Assembly (NCBI RefSeq): GCF_000701365.1 | Contig: NZ_JNIK01000021.1 | Coordinates: 186,001-250,000, forward strand | From: Blastococcus sp. URHD0036 | Lineage (GTDB): Bacteria > Actinomycetota > Actinomycetes > Mycobacteriales > Geodermatophilaceae | Length of the DNA stretch: 64,000 nucleotides | Direction of reading: 5' to 3' | Shown: positions 1 to 8,219 of the stretch, one piece after another | Layout of the letters: each line of letters opens with the position of its first letter | Position numbering within the stretch: the stretch's first letter is position 1 | The notes under the pieces: model-generated | What the model was told of the DNA's origin: nothing | The model's database searches: none | What the model saw: only the letters and a program-made list of their open reading frames with translations | Translations under genes and position numbers: made by a program

Positions 1-388
1 CGGCGAGGTGGCTGACCGCGGCGGGATGGTCCAGCGCCAGGCGCAGGGCGACGTAGCTGCCGCGGTCGTGGCCGACGACGGCGAACCGGTCGTGGCCGAG
101 CCCGGCCATCAGGGCGACGACGTCGGCGGCCATGGCCCGCTTCGACGCCTGCGCGTGGTCGGCCCGCGGCGGGGGCGCGGTCGACCGTCCGTAGCCGCGC
201 AGGTCGGGACAGACGACCGTGTGGCCGGCCGCGACGAGCTGCGGCGCGACCCGGTGCCAGGTGGTGTGCGTGCGCGGGTGACCGTGCAGCAGGACGACCG
301 GCGGGCCGGCGCCACCGATCCGCACCCGGAGAATGACGTCGTCGGCCACGGCGACCCGCCGCTCGTCGAAGCCCGCGAAGAAGCTCAC
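1..388 (-). CDS. Alpha/beta hydrolase, haloacetate-dehalogenase-like (3' part cut by window edge)
   Basis: The visible N-terminal 129 residues start at a GTG (388) that overlaps the TGA of the upstream thioesterase gene as GTGA. They contain the oxyanion-hole segment HGHPRTHTTW, then PDLRGYGRS, and the nucleophile elbow GHDRG. The elbow Asp followed by Arg-Gly is characteristic of haloacetate/fluoroacetate dehalogenases and related epoxide hydrolases, which use Asp rather than Ser. The acid and His of the triad lie beyond the window. Substrate is unknown; hydrolysis of a carbon-halogen or ester-type bond in the cytoplasm is the family role. It is the last visible gene of a leftward operon with the thioesterase. 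Confidence 0.82.
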   Translation of the reverse strand, partial: MSFFAGFDERRVAVADDVILRVRIGGAGPPVVLLHGHPRTHTTWHRVAPQLVAAGHTVVCPDLRGYGRSTAPPPRADHAQASKRAMAADVVALMAGLGHDRFAVVGHDRGSYVALRLALDHPAAVSHLA

Positions 389-789
389 GCCTGGAAGCCG
401 CTCCAGTACTCCCGCTCGGCCTCGGACAGCGGCCGGCTGCTGTCGGTGGCGAAGTCGAACAGCACCAGGACGGCGTCGGCGCGGATGGCCACCTCGCCGT
501 CCTGCACGAGCTCCTGGCGGACGGTGAGCGACTTCGTGCCGAGCCGGAGCACCCGGCTCCGCACGCACAACCGCTCTCCGAGCCGGTAGCGCAGCTGGCG
601 CAGGTAGTCGACCTCGAGCCGGGCCAGGATGATGTCCGGCTCGGAGCCCTCCGCCGTCCCGGGGCTGCCGGCCGCCATGGCCAGCCGCGCGTCCTCCAGC
701 GGGCCGAGCGCGCGGGCGTGGTTGACGTGCCCGTAGGCGTCGGCGTCGCCCCAGCGGAGCTGGACCTCGTGCTCGTGCGTCGCGTTCAG
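385..789 (-). CDS. Hotdog-fold acyl-CoA thioesterase (4-hydroxybenzoyl-CoA thioesterase family)
   Basis: About 134 residues, the usual size of a single-hotdog YbgC/FadM-like thioesterase. The N-terminus has RWGDADAYGHVNHAR, the family signature with the catalytic Asp followed by GHVN. The C-terminal half, ending ...SEAEREYWSGFQA, completes the fold. Expected role: hydrolysis of a short-chain or aromatic acyl-CoA in the cytoplasm. No ATG, GTG or TTG lies close enough upstream. The best start is a CTG at 789 overlapping the upstream TGA (CTGA), implying translational coupling. It overlaps the downstream hydrolase by 4 nt. Confidence 0.8.
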   Translation of the reverse strand: MNATHEHEVQLRWGDADAYGHVNHARALGPLEDARLAMAAGSPGTAEGSEPDIILARLEVDYLRQLRYRLGERLCVRSRVLRLGTKSLTVRQELVQDGEVAIRADAVLVLFDFATDSSRPLSEAEREYWSGFQA

Positions 790-1028
790 GGCAGGTCCGC
801 GGTGTCCGAGGACTGGCGGTGGCCGCCCTGCGCGTCGTCCGGGTCGGGGTTCACCGTGCGCTCCTCGGACTCGGCCAGGATCACCTCGGCCGCGGCCTCG
901 GCCATGCCCGGGTCGCCGTCGGCCGCACCAGCCGCCTTCTCCTCCGGGAGGAGCTCCGACCTGGTCCGGATGTTGTCCTCGGTGACGTTCGCCAGCGCCT
1001 CGGGGCTGGGCTCCTTCTGCGTGACCAC
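786..1028 (-). CDS. Hypothetical 80-residue acidic protein
   Basis: Starts with GTG at 1028 (VVTQKEPSPEALANVTEDN...). It is hydrophilic, rich in Glu, Asp and Ala, with no membrane segment, cysteine or recognisable domain. It sits 8 nt after the DUF2795 gene and its stop overlaps the putative start of the thioesterase, so it looks like a genuine member of the same transcript rather than a chance frame. Function cannot be assigned. Confidence 0.6.
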   Translation of the reverse strand: MVTQKEPSPEALANVTEDNIRTRSELLPEEKAAGAADGDPGMAEAAAEVILAESEERTVNPDPDDAQGGHRQSSDTADLP

Positions 1029-1036
1029 GTCTCTCC

Positions 1037-1294
1037 TCAGAAGCGCTTCTGCTCGGTGCCGAGGCCCAGTGCCTCGGCGACCTCCTGCACGTTGGTGAAC
1101 TGCTGCCCGGCGGGCAGCCGCCGGAGGTCGGCGAGCACCCGGTCGGCGGCGTCGCCATCCTGCGCCTTGGCCACGAGGGCGTCGCGGTCGGCCGGCCAGA
1201 CCTCCTTGCCCAGCGCCTCGGCGATCGCCGCACGGTGCTCGATGCTGCCCGGGTCGGTGCCGGGCGGGGTCGCGGCCTGGTGGGGGTCGGTCAC
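1037..1294 (-). CDS. DUF2795 domain protein
   Basis: 85 residues from GTG 1294. The C-terminal half carries the DUF2795 pattern: a stretch like LRRLPAGQQFTNVQEVAEAL, where a small helical domain contains a conserved Pro followed by a predicted amphipathic helix. The N-terminal third has IAEALGKEVWPADRDALVAKA, resembling the same repeat, so the protein may hold two copies. DUF2795 proteins are small, soluble, widespread in actinobacteria and of unknown function. The longer reading frame extending to 1759 overlaps the baeRF2 gene antisense-free coding region and is not credible. Confidence 0.8.
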   Translation of the reverse strand: MTDPHQAATPPGTDPGSIEHRAAIAEALGKEVWPADRDALVAKAQDGDAADRVLADLRRLPAGQQFTNVQEVAEALGLGTEQKRF

Positions 1295-1319
1295 GGGGTG
1301 CTCCTGTCGGTCGGGCCGG

Positions 1320-2450
1320 TCACTGCGGGGACGGGGTGGACTCGTCGGTGTAGCGGAGGACCGCCGCGACCGGGATGTCGCCCGGCATCGCCGTCCGGGG
1401 GACGACGACGACGGCCGCGTCGCTCGCGACCGCGGCGGCGAGCAGGGCCCGGTCGGCGGGAACGGCGGTACCGCGGGTCCCGAGCGCGTCCATGTCGGAC
1501 TGCTGCACGCCCAGGACGGTCGGTGCGTCGCCGACGAGGAGCTGCTCGTCGTCGGGCCGGTCGGCCAGGACCAGCGTCTCCACCTGGCCCTTGCGCAGCG
1601 CCTCGACGACCGAGGCGGTCCCGGTGACGGCGAGGCCGTGGGCGCCGGCGGAGGAGATCTTCTCGACGGTCTCGGCCTCCTCGTGCGCCTCGTGCTCGGC
1701 GACCAGCTCGGCGGCGCGGCGCTCCACCGGCTCGCGGTCGGCGCCGGCGGCGCGGCCACCCTCGTCCATGGAGACGATCAGGTCGCTCCAGAGGTCGCTC
1801 GCCCGGTCGCCGAGGATCTGCCGGGCGCGCACGTCGCCGGCCAGCAGCACGAAGCGGGGCGAGAGCCGCCGCACCATGGAGCTGATGGTCTGCGCGACCT
1901 CCTCGGCGTTGTGGACCCACTTGTTCTCGGCGTTGTGCTGGTAGCGGTGGTGCGCCCAGCCGCCACCGGGGAACTTGCGGATCTGGAAGCTGTCGCCCTC
2001 CACCTCCTTCTCCTCCTCGACCTGCCCGGGCGTGCCGAGGAAGGAGATGTCGGCCCCCACGCGGTCGACGACCGCCACGACGTGCGGCACCCGGCCGGGG
2101 ACCTGGCGCAGGACCGGCAGCAGGTGCGGCGACGGGGCGTACTCGGCGATCTCCTCGCGCGGCGCGTCGGTCAGCGCCTGGTCGAGGACGACGGTGCCGT
2201 CGGCGGCGACCACCAGCGCCCGGCCCCGCAGGGTCGCGATCTCGCCGCCCTCGTTGGCCTGCAGCAGCCGGCCGCGGACCGCCTCGACCACCGCCTGCGG
2301 TGCGCCCTGCTCGGTGAGCCGCTCCGCGACGGCGCGGACCCGCAGATCGAGCTCGGTGTCGGCCTTCTCGGTCGTGTGGGTCACGTCGGCGCTGACGGTG
2401 GCGTAGGGCCCGCTCGCTGCGAACACCGGCTGCAGGAAGGACACGTCCAT
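1320..2450 (-). CDS. Rv2629-like baeRF2-family protein (eRF1/Vms1-like peptide-release fold)
   Basis: 376 residues beginning MDVSFLQPVF at ATG 2450. The family resemblance is to mycobacterial Rv2629 and the bacterial archaeo-eukaryotic release factor family 2: an N-terminal domain with VVAADGTVVLDQ, a middle domain with RFVLLAGDVRARQIL, and a C-terminal Rossmann-like domain with VETLVLADRPDDEQLL. Proteins of this fold are proposed to act on stalled ribosomes or tRNA, and Rv2629 is dormancy-associated; the biochemical role here is inferred only. A GAGGAG lies about 14 nt upstream of the ATG. It heads the leftward gene string. Confidence 0.83.
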   Translation of the reverse strand: MDVSFLQPVFAASGPYATVSADVTHTTEKADTELDLRVRAVAERLTEQGAPQAVVEAVRGRLLQANEGGEIATLRGRALVVAADGTVVLDQALTDAPREEIAEYAPSPHLLPVLRQVPGRVPHVVAVVDRVGADISFLGTPGQVEEEKEVEGDSFQIRKFPGGGWAHHRYQHNAENKWVHNAEEVAQTISSMVRRLSPRFVLLAGDVRARQILGDRASDLWSDLIVSMDEGGRAAGADREPVERRAAELVAEHEAHEEAETVEKISSAGAHGLAVTGTASVVEALRKGQVETLVLADRPDDEQLLVGDAPTVLGVQQSDMDALGTRGTAVPADRALLAAAVASDAAVVVVPRTAMPGDIPVAAVLRYTDESTPSPQ

Positions 2451-2570
2451 GAGAGTGGAGAACTCCTCGGTCGATCAGGCCGCCGTCTCCTCAGCGGCTC
2501 TGGCCGCCTACCCACCGACCTGGGCCTCACACCCGGTGTCGTCCCCCCGGAGCCGGGGTAGGCGCCTGCC

Positions 2571-2906
2571 ATGCCTCAGCACGACGAACTGCCGATCCCC
2601 GACTACGACCACCTGCAGACGGGAGCCCTCGTCTCCCGCATCCGCACGCTGGACGCCACCGGCCTGCAGACGCTGCTGACCTACGAGAAGGCGCACGCCA
2701 ACCGCATCCAGGTGGTGCAGGCGATGCAGCACCGGCTGACCTCGGTGAAGGCCGGCGACCAGCCCTCCGGCGGCGATCCGGCGGCTCCGGCGGCCGACGA
2801 CCCGGTGGCCGTCAGCGCCGGCTCGAAGGTCTCCGAGGCCACGAGCGGACCGCCGGTGAACCCGCCGTCCCAGGGGGACCCGACGAACCCGGCCCAGCCG
2901 CGGTAG
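2571..2906 (+). CDS. Small helical protein of unknown function (actinobacterial IPDYD-type)
   Basis: 111 residues from ATG 2571. The first 60 residues form a conserved actinobacterial module of the type LPIPDYDHLQTGALVSRIRTLD then LQTLLTYEKAHANR, predicted to be helical and reminiscent of lipid-droplet-associated or DUF8129-type small proteins (family name from memory). The rest is a low-complexity Pro/Gly/Ala/Asp tail. It is divergent from the baeRF2 gene, with about 120 nt between their starts, and convergent with tadC. Function unknown. Confidence 0.72.
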   Translation: MPQHDELPIPDYDHLQTGALVSRIRTLDATGLQTLLTYEKAHANRIQVVQAMQHRLTSVKAGDQPSGGDPAAPAADDPVAVSAGSKVSEATSGPPVNPPSQGDPTNPAQPR

Positions 2907-2922
2907 ACGCGCTGATCGCTCG

Positions 2923-3819
2923 TCAGCCGCCGAACACCTCCATCGCGACCGGCCCCAGCAGCACGATGAACAGCGTCGGCAGGATGCACAGGATGAGCGG
3001 GAAGATCACCTTCACCGGGATCTGCATCGCCTTCTCCTCCGCCCGCTGACGGCGCTTGAGGCGCATCTCGTGGGCCTGGGTGCGCAACACGTCCGCGATC
3101 GAGACGCCGAAGGCATCGGCCTGGACGACGGCCCGCACGAACCGGCGCAGGTCGTCGACGCCGGTCCGCTCACCCAGCGCCAGGTAGGCGTCCCGCCGGG
3201 GCTGCCCGACGCCGATGTCCTGCAAGGTGCGCACGAGCTCCTCGGCCAGCGGGCCCCGGCCGTTCCGGGCGGCCCGGGAGAGAGCGGACTCGAAGCCGAG
3301 CCCGGCCTCCACGGCGATGGTCATCTGGTCGAGGGTGTCGGCGAGCTCCAGGCTGATGGCCTGCCGCCGCTCTTGGGCACGGCTGATCAGCATCAGTTCG
3401 GGAACGAACCAGGTGACCACCGTGGCCAGGCTCATGACCACGACGAACAGGGGCTGGGGCTTCGCGGAGAGCACGAGCAGGCCGAGCACGGCAACCGCGG
3501 CGGCCAGCAGTGGTTTGGCGGCCAGCACCCGGCCGACCGGCCAGGCCGGCGGACGCCCGGCGCGGGACAGCAGCCGGTCGATCCGCGCGGCGGTGCCGCC
3601 GGGGGCGAGCGCCCGGGCCAGGCGCGCCCCGAACGACCGTGACGGACGCTGTCCGCTGCGGTCTGCGGCGCCAGCGTCGATGCCGCGCACGAGGTTGGCC
3701 CGGGCCATCGCCGTGGCGGCGCGCGGCCGGGCCACCACGGCCCAGCCGGCCAAGGGCAGGGCCACGCCGACGGCGAGGGTGGCCATCAGCACGAGCGGCG
3801 GGAGGTCTGGCGTCAGCAC
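2923..3819 (-). CDS. tadC: TadC, type II secretion F-like inner-membrane protein of the Tad pilus
   Basis: 298 residues from GTG 3819, with GGGGGA just upstream. It has N-terminal membrane segments (LMATLAVGVALPLAGWAVV and a pair near residues 95-140), a cytoplasmic T2SSF domain with LELADTLDQMTIAVEAGLGFESAL, and a C-terminal hydrophobic helix (VIFPLILCILPTLFIVLLG). TadB and TadC together form the membrane platform for Flp pilus assembly. It lies 28 nt after tadB and is the last gene of the Tad operon. Confidence 0.93.
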   Translation of the reverse strand: MLTPDLPPLVLMATLAVGVALPLAGWAVVARPRAATAMARANLVRGIDAGAADRSGQRPSRSFGARLARALAPGGTAARIDRLLSRAGRPPAWPVGRVLAAKPLLAAAVAVLGLLVLSAKPQPLFVVVMSLATVVTWFVPELMLISRAQERRQAISLELADTLDQMTIAVEAGLGFESALSRAARNGRGPLAEELVRTLQDIGVGQPRRDAYLALGERTGVDDLRRFVRAVVQADAFGVSIADVLRTQAHEMRLKRRQRAEEKAMQIPVKVIFPLILCILPTLFIVLLGPVAMEVFGG

Positions 3820-3847
3820 GGGTCCCCCTGGGGAGCAGCGTCGTCCA

Positions 3848-4789
3848 TCAGAACCGGATGCTCACGGTCTTCTTCAGCCACAGGGCGCCGACCACGAGCA
3901 GCAGGACGACGCCCGCGAGCATCCCGTAGCCGAGGGCCGAGGAGGTGAAGGCGCCGAGGTAGCCGGGGTTGGTCATGAAGAGGAAGCCGGTGACACCGAA
4001 GGGAAGGGCCATCAGCACGTAGGCCGAGAGCTTGCCCTCGGCGGCCAGCGCCTTGACCTGCCGGCGCAGCGCGTTGCGCTCGCGGATGGTGTTGCCCACG
4101 ACGTCCAGGACCTCAGCCAGGTTCCCGCCCACCTCACGGTGGATGGCGATCGCCTGGGTGACCCAGCGGAAGTCGTCGCTGTCCATCCGCTCGGCGACCT
4201 CCTCGAGTGCCGCGGTGAGGTCGCGGCCGACCCGGGTCTCGTTGACGATCCGGGAGAACTCCTCGGCGGACGGCGCGGCGGCCTCCTGCGAGACGGAGTC
4301 CAGCGAGCGCAGCAGGCTGTGCCCGGCGCGCAGGCTGCTGGCCATCAGCTGCAGCGAGTCGTCCAGCTGGTCGGCGAAGGCCGACCGCCGCCGGCCGGCG
4401 CGCACGGACACCAGCATCCGGACCACGAGAGGGGGCGCGGCCGCGAGCACCGCGGCGACGATCGGCCCTCCGATCACCCACCCGGCCGTGCCGAGGACGA
4501 CGGCCGCCAGGCCGGTCAGCAACACCAGGTCGGGCAACGACATCCGCAGCCCGGCACGCTCCAAGGCCGCGCTGCCCGAGGCCATCCGGCCGCGCCGCGC
4601 CAGGGCGCGCTCGATCGCGGCCCCGGTCACCACCCCCACTCCGGCGAGGGCCGAGGACGCCGGCGCCGAGGCAGGGTCCAGACGCGCCATCGGCACCCGC
4701 GGCGGTCCCGCCGGGACCACGGCGAAGACGACCAGCAGCAGCGCGCCCGCCACGGCGAGGAGGCCGAGCGCCAGCAGGGCACCGCTCAC
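3848..4789 (-). CDS. tadB: TadB, type II secretion F-like inner-membrane protein of the Tad pilus
   Basis: 313 residues from GTG 4789, which overlaps the cpaF stop as GTGA. One N-terminal membrane helix is followed by two central helices around residues 95-135 and a cytoplasmic T2SSF domain with FADQLDDSLQLMASSLRAGHSLLRS and IHREVGGNLAEVLDVVGNTI (fragments of the conserved F-domain pattern). A C-terminal helix pair follows. Partner of TadC in the Flp pilus platform. The longer frame starting at 5245 lies inside cpaF in another frame and is discounted. Confidence 0.93.
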   Translation of the reverse strand: MSGALLALGLLAVAGALLLVVFAVVPAGPPRVPMARLDPASAPASSALAGVGVVTGAAIERALARRGRMASGSAALERAGLRMSLPDLVLLTGLAAVVLGTAGWVIGGPIVAAVLAAAPPLVVRMLVSVRAGRRRSAFADQLDDSLQLMASSLRAGHSLLRSLDSVSQEAAAPSAEEFSRIVNETRVGRDLTAALEEVAERMDSDDFRWVTQAIAIHREVGGNLAEVLDVVGNTIRERNALRRQVKALAAEGKLSAYVLMALPFGVTGFLFMTNPGYLGAFTSSALGYGMLAGVVLLLVVGALWLKKTVSIRF

Positions 4790-6231
4790 CCTGCCCACCC
4801 CCGGGAACGGGTCGGCTCGGGCATCCCGAAGACCCGTGGCGAGACGGTGATCCCGAGGTCGGCGAAGCGTTCGACGAACCGCGGGCGCACGCCGGTGGGC
4901 ACCGGCTTGCCGAGGAACCGGCCCCCCGCGTCGACGCCGGCCGCGTAGTCGAAGAGGAAGGCGTCCTGCAGGGTCACCGTCTCCCCTTCCATGCCCTGTA
5001 CCTCGGTCACGTGGGTGACCCGGCGGGTGCCGTCGCGCAGCCGGGTGAGCTGGACGACGAGGTCGACGGCGGAGGCGATCTGCTCGCGGATGGCCCGCAG
5101 GGGCAGGTCCATGCCGGCCATCAGCACGAGGGTCTCCAGGCGGGCGATGGCATCGCGCGGGGAGTTGGCGTGCACCGTGGACAGGGAGCCGTCGTGGCCG
5201 GTGTTCATCGCCTGGAGCATGTCCAGGCTCTCCCCGCCACGGCACTCGCCGACCACGATCCGGTCCGGCCGCATGCGCAGCGAGTTCCGCACGAGGTCGC
5301 GGATGGTCACCGCTCCCCTGCCCTCGATGTTGGGCGGCCGCGACTCGAGCCGGACGACGTGGTCCTGCTGCAGCTGGAGCTCGACGGCGTCCTCGATCGT
5401 GACGATCCGCTCGCCCTCCGGGATGAACGACGAGAGCACGTTGAGCAGCGTCGTCTTCCCGGTGCCGGTGCCACCGGACACGATGACGTTCAGCCGGGCC
5501 TCGACGCAGCCCTGCAACAGCTCGGCCATCTCCGGCGACAGCGTGCCGAAACCGATCAGGTCCTCGACACCGAACGGGTCCTTGGCGAACTTGCGGATCG
5601 TGAGCGTCGACCCGCTGAAGGCCAGCGGCGGGATGATCGCGTTGACGCGGGACCCGTCGGCCAGGCGGGCGTCCACCAGCGGCGAGGACTCGTCGATCCG
5701 CCGTCCGACCCGGGACACGATCCGGTCGATGACCCGCCGCAGGTGCTCCTCGGAAGTGAACCGGGCGGCTGAGCGGACCAGCTTCCCGGACTGCTCGACG
5801 TAGACCGTGTCCGGCCCGTTCACCATGACCTCGCTGACGGTGTCGTCGTCGAGCAGACGCTGCAGCGGACCGAGACCGAGGACGTCGTCGGCCAGTTCGG
5901 CGGTGAGCCGGGCCCGCTCCTCGGCCGACAGCGGGACCTTCTCCTCCTCGACCACCTCGTCGAGCTCGCCGAGCACGAGGGTGCGCAGTTGGTCCTCGCC
6001 GAGGCTGGGGTCGTTGAGCCGGGCACCCATGCGCTCGAACAGCGCCTTGGCGACCCGGTCCTTCAGGCGGGCGAGCGCGTCGTTCGGCGGTGCGATCGGC
6101 ACCGGCGGCAGCACGCGCGGGGCCGGCCGGGGCACCGGGGTCGCCGGCACCGCGGCACCCGGAGGCGCCGCCGCGGGGACGGCGGAGGTCTGCCGGCCGG
6201 AGATGTTCGCCAGGCGGGAGGTGAGGTCCAT
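4786..6231 (-). CDS. cpaF: CpaF/TadA secretion ATPase of the Tad pilus
   Basis: 481 residues from ATG 6231, preceded by GGAGG at good spacing. An Ala/Pro-rich N-terminus (about 1-50) leads to the CpaF N-domain. The ATPase core has Walker A SGGTGTGKTT (about 252-261), an Asp box IVTIEDAVELQL, Walker B-like RMRPDRIVVGECRGGE and a His box TGHDGSLSTVHANSP. It is the hexameric motor that drives Flp pilin polymerisation at the inner membrane. Overlaps tadB by 4 nt and follows cpaE by 28 nt. Confidence 0.95.
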   Translation of the reverse strand: MDLTSRLANISGRQTSAVPAAAPPGAAVPATPVPRPAPRVLPPVPIAPPNDALARLKDRVAKALFERMGARLNDPSLGEDQLRTLVLGELDEVVEEEKVPLSAEERARLTAELADDVLGLGPLQRLLDDDTVSEVMVNGPDTVYVEQSGKLVRSAARFTSEEHLRRVIDRIVSRVGRRIDESSPLVDARLADGSRVNAIIPPLAFSGSTLTIRKFAKDPFGVEDLIGFGTLSPEMAELLQGCVEARLNVIVSGGTGTGKTTLLNVLSSFIPEGERIVTIEDAVELQLQQDHVVRLESRPPNIEGRGAVTIRDLVRNSLRMRPDRIVVGECRGGESLDMLQAMNTGHDGSLSTVHANSPRDAIARLETLVLMAGMDLPLRAIREQIASAVDLVVQLTRLRDGTRRVTHVTEVQGMEGETVTLQDAFLFDYAAGVDAGGRFLGKPVPTGVRPRFVERFADLGITVSPRVFGMPEPTRSRGWAG

Positions 6232-6259
6232 CAGCGCCTCCGGAGGACGGCGGGGGCGG

Positions 6260-7453
6260 TCACGACGCCGCGGCCCGGTGCTTGGCCCGGTACCGGCCCG
6301 GGCGGACGATGGGGGTGGCCGAGAAGCGGGCGACGAGCCGGCGCAGCTCCTTGGTCATCGGGTCACGCCCGCCGCTCTGCAGCAGCGGCACGCCCGTGTT
6401 CGTCGACACGGGCACGGCGGCCGACCGCGGCAGCACCACGTCGACTCCGGTGCCGATCGCCGTCTCGACGTCTCGCACGGAGAGGCCGGTCTTCGGGTCG
6501 GCGAAGTTCATGACCACGTGGCGGCCGGCCGGGATCATGCACAGCTCACGGAGGACGTCGAGCTCCTTGCGCAGGCCGCGGACACCGGGCACGTCCATCG
6601 AGCTCAGCATCACGACGTCGGTGGCCCGGTCGAGAGCGGCCAGCGTCTGCTCGGACAACCCCGGCGCGGTGTCCACGACCACGTAGCGGAACTCCCGGGC
6701 GAGCGCGGCCAGGAGCCGGCTCACGTCGTCGCCGGTGATGCGGTCCCCCGCGGCCGGTGACTCGCTGCCGCACACGGCGAACAGACCCGAGGTGTGCTGG
6801 GTGAGGAAGGTCTTGAGGACCATCGTGTCCTGGCTGGCCGCGCCCTGGACGACGTCGGGCAGCCCGTATTCGGGGACCAGGCCCAGGGCGTACGCCACGT
6901 CGCCGAACTGCACGTCGAGGTCGACCAGGACCGTCGACTGCGGCGCCGTCTCGGTGAGCCCGACGGCCAGGTTGGTCGCCACCGTGGTCTTCCCGACACC
7001 GCCCTTGGGCGAGGCGACGGTGAGGACCCGGCCGGTGTAGCGGGCCGCGTCCTCGACCGGCCGCAGCACCCGCCGCCGGGACAGGGCCGCCCCGCCCGCG
7101 TGGTCGATGGCCGCGCGCAGCGCGGACACGTCGGCCGACGGGGTCACCAGGTCACGGATGCCGGCGCGCATCGCCGCCTGCCAGAGCTGGGGCCCGGGGT
7201 CGGCGATGAGCACGACGCTGATGCCCGGGCACTGGACGTCCAGCCGCGAGGCCAGGGTGAGCACCTCGTCGGACGCGGCGTCCGGGCCGATCACGAGGAC
7301 CTCCGGCAGCTCGCCGTCGACCAGCTGCTCGAACAGTCGCGCCGGGTCGCCCGGCAGCCGGCCCGGCGGCAGGACGTACATGTCGCCGTCGGCCGCGGCG
7401 TGGATCCGCGCGCTCAGCTCCGCGTCCGCCGCGGCCAGTACCACCCTGGTCAT
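6260..7453 (-). CDS. cpaE: CpaE/TadZ, receiver-like and ParA/MinD-type ATPase of the Tad pilus
   Basis: 397 residues from ATG 7453, overlapping the cpaB stop (ATGA). Residues 1-120 form an atypical receiver-like domain. Residues 140-380 form a MinD/ParA ATPase with the deviant Walker A PKGGVGKTT (149-157), LVDLDVQFGD and a Walker-B-type VVVDTAPGLS. CpaE/TadZ proteins localise the pilus machine to a cell pole or site. The C-terminus is basic (RPGRYRAKHRAAAS). Confidence 0.92.
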   Translation of the reverse strand: MTRVVLAAADAELSARIHAAADGDMYVLPPGRLPGDPARLFEQLVDGELPEVLVIGPDAASDEVLTLASRLDVQCPGISVVLIADPGPQLWQAAMRAGIRDLVTPSADVSALRAAIDHAGGAALSRRRVLRPVEDAARYTGRVLTVASPKGGVGKTTVATNLAVGLTETAPQSTVLVDLDVQFGDVAYALGLVPEYGLPDVVQGAASQDTMVLKTFLTQHTSGLFAVCGSESPAAGDRITGDDVSRLLAALAREFRYVVVDTAPGLSEQTLAALDRATDVVMLSSMDVPGVRGLRKELDVLRELCMIPAGRHVVMNFADPKTGLSVRDVETAIGTGVDVVLPRSAAVPVSTNTGVPLLQSGGRDPMTKELRRLVARFSATPIVRPGRYRAKHRAAAS

Positions 7454-8211
7454 CGCGGCGTCGCCTCGCCGTAGACGTTACCCTGGGTGAGCACCTGAGT
7501 GCCGCTGGTGTCGGCGCCCTCCGGCTCGAGAGAGAGCCACAGCGTGCCGTGCTCCTGGCCGAAGACGATCTGCTCGGCGTCACGGGAGACGACCGCCAGG
7601 GTCACCATCAGCGATGCCGACGGGGGCTCCGCCGCGGCGCCGTCGTCCTGCGTGGCCTCCGCGCCGTCGCCGGCCCCGGCCGCTGTGGTCGCGCCCTGCA
7701 CGCGGGTGACCAGGACCTGGTGCTGCACGGCGTGGGTGTTGGCCGTGCCGTCCTGGAAGACGATGGACAGGTAGACGCCGACCGTGTCCCCGGCGGCGAG
7801 CCGGCCGCCCACCACGCGCTGCGGCTCGAGCAGGACGCTGATCTCCTGCATGCCGTCGGGCACCGGCACGGTGCCCGCCTCGGCCTGCCGCGCCGCCGGG
7901 TCGCCGAAGCGCGCCGCGAGCAACTGCTCACCCGGCTCCAGGTCGACGTCGGCGACCAGGCCCTCGAGCTGGTCGAGGTCGGTCACCCGGCCGTCGACCG
8001 CCGTCTTGGCCGGCACGAGCTCGGTGCGGACGAACTCGGCGAGGTCATCGGCGGGCGTGCCGGCCGGGATCTCCTCGTCGACGACGAGGACCTCGACGGA
8101 CTGCACCCCCTCGAGGGCGCGCGCGTCGGCGCCGCGCACGTATGCCATCAGCACCACCGCTCCGACGGCGGCGAGCAGAAGGGCGGCGAGGGCGGCCAGA
8201 AGTCGTCTCAC
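7450..8211 (-). CDS. cpaB: CpaB/RcpC, Flp pilus assembly protein with SAF domain
   Basis: 253 residues from GTG 8211. An N-terminal membrane anchor (LLAALAALLLAAVGAVVLMAY) is followed by the SAF domain (VEVLVVDEEIPAGTPADDL, then LEPGEQLLAARFG) and the RcpC-type region (MQEISVLLEPQRVVGGRLAAGD). CpaB homologues are periplasmic or exterior-facing components; in Gram-positives the exact role is unclear because there is no secretin. It overlaps cpaE by 4 nt and follows tadG by 8 nt. The reading frame extending to 9165 covers tadG in the wrong frame. Confidence 0.9.
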   Translation of the reverse strand: MRRLLAALAALLLAAVGAVVLMAYVRGADARALEGVQSVEVLVVDEEIPAGTPADDLAEFVRTELVPAKTAVDGRVTDLDQLEGLVADVDLEPGEQLLAARFGDPAARQAEAGTVPVPDGMQEISVLLEPQRVVGGRLAAGDTVGVYLSIVFQDGTANTHAVQHQVLVTRVQGATTAAGAGDGAEATQDDGAAAEPPSASLMVTLAVVSRDAEQIVFGQEHGTLWLSLEPEGADTSGTQVLTQGNVYGEATPR

Positions 8212-8219
8212 GGGGGCAC

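Noticed and set aside
819-2561. 580-codon plus-strand frame opposite DUF2795 and baeRF2 genes
   Set aside because: Antisense shadow of high-GC coding DNA; composition is Arg/Gly/Val-rich with no domain, while the minus strand shows conserved proteins.
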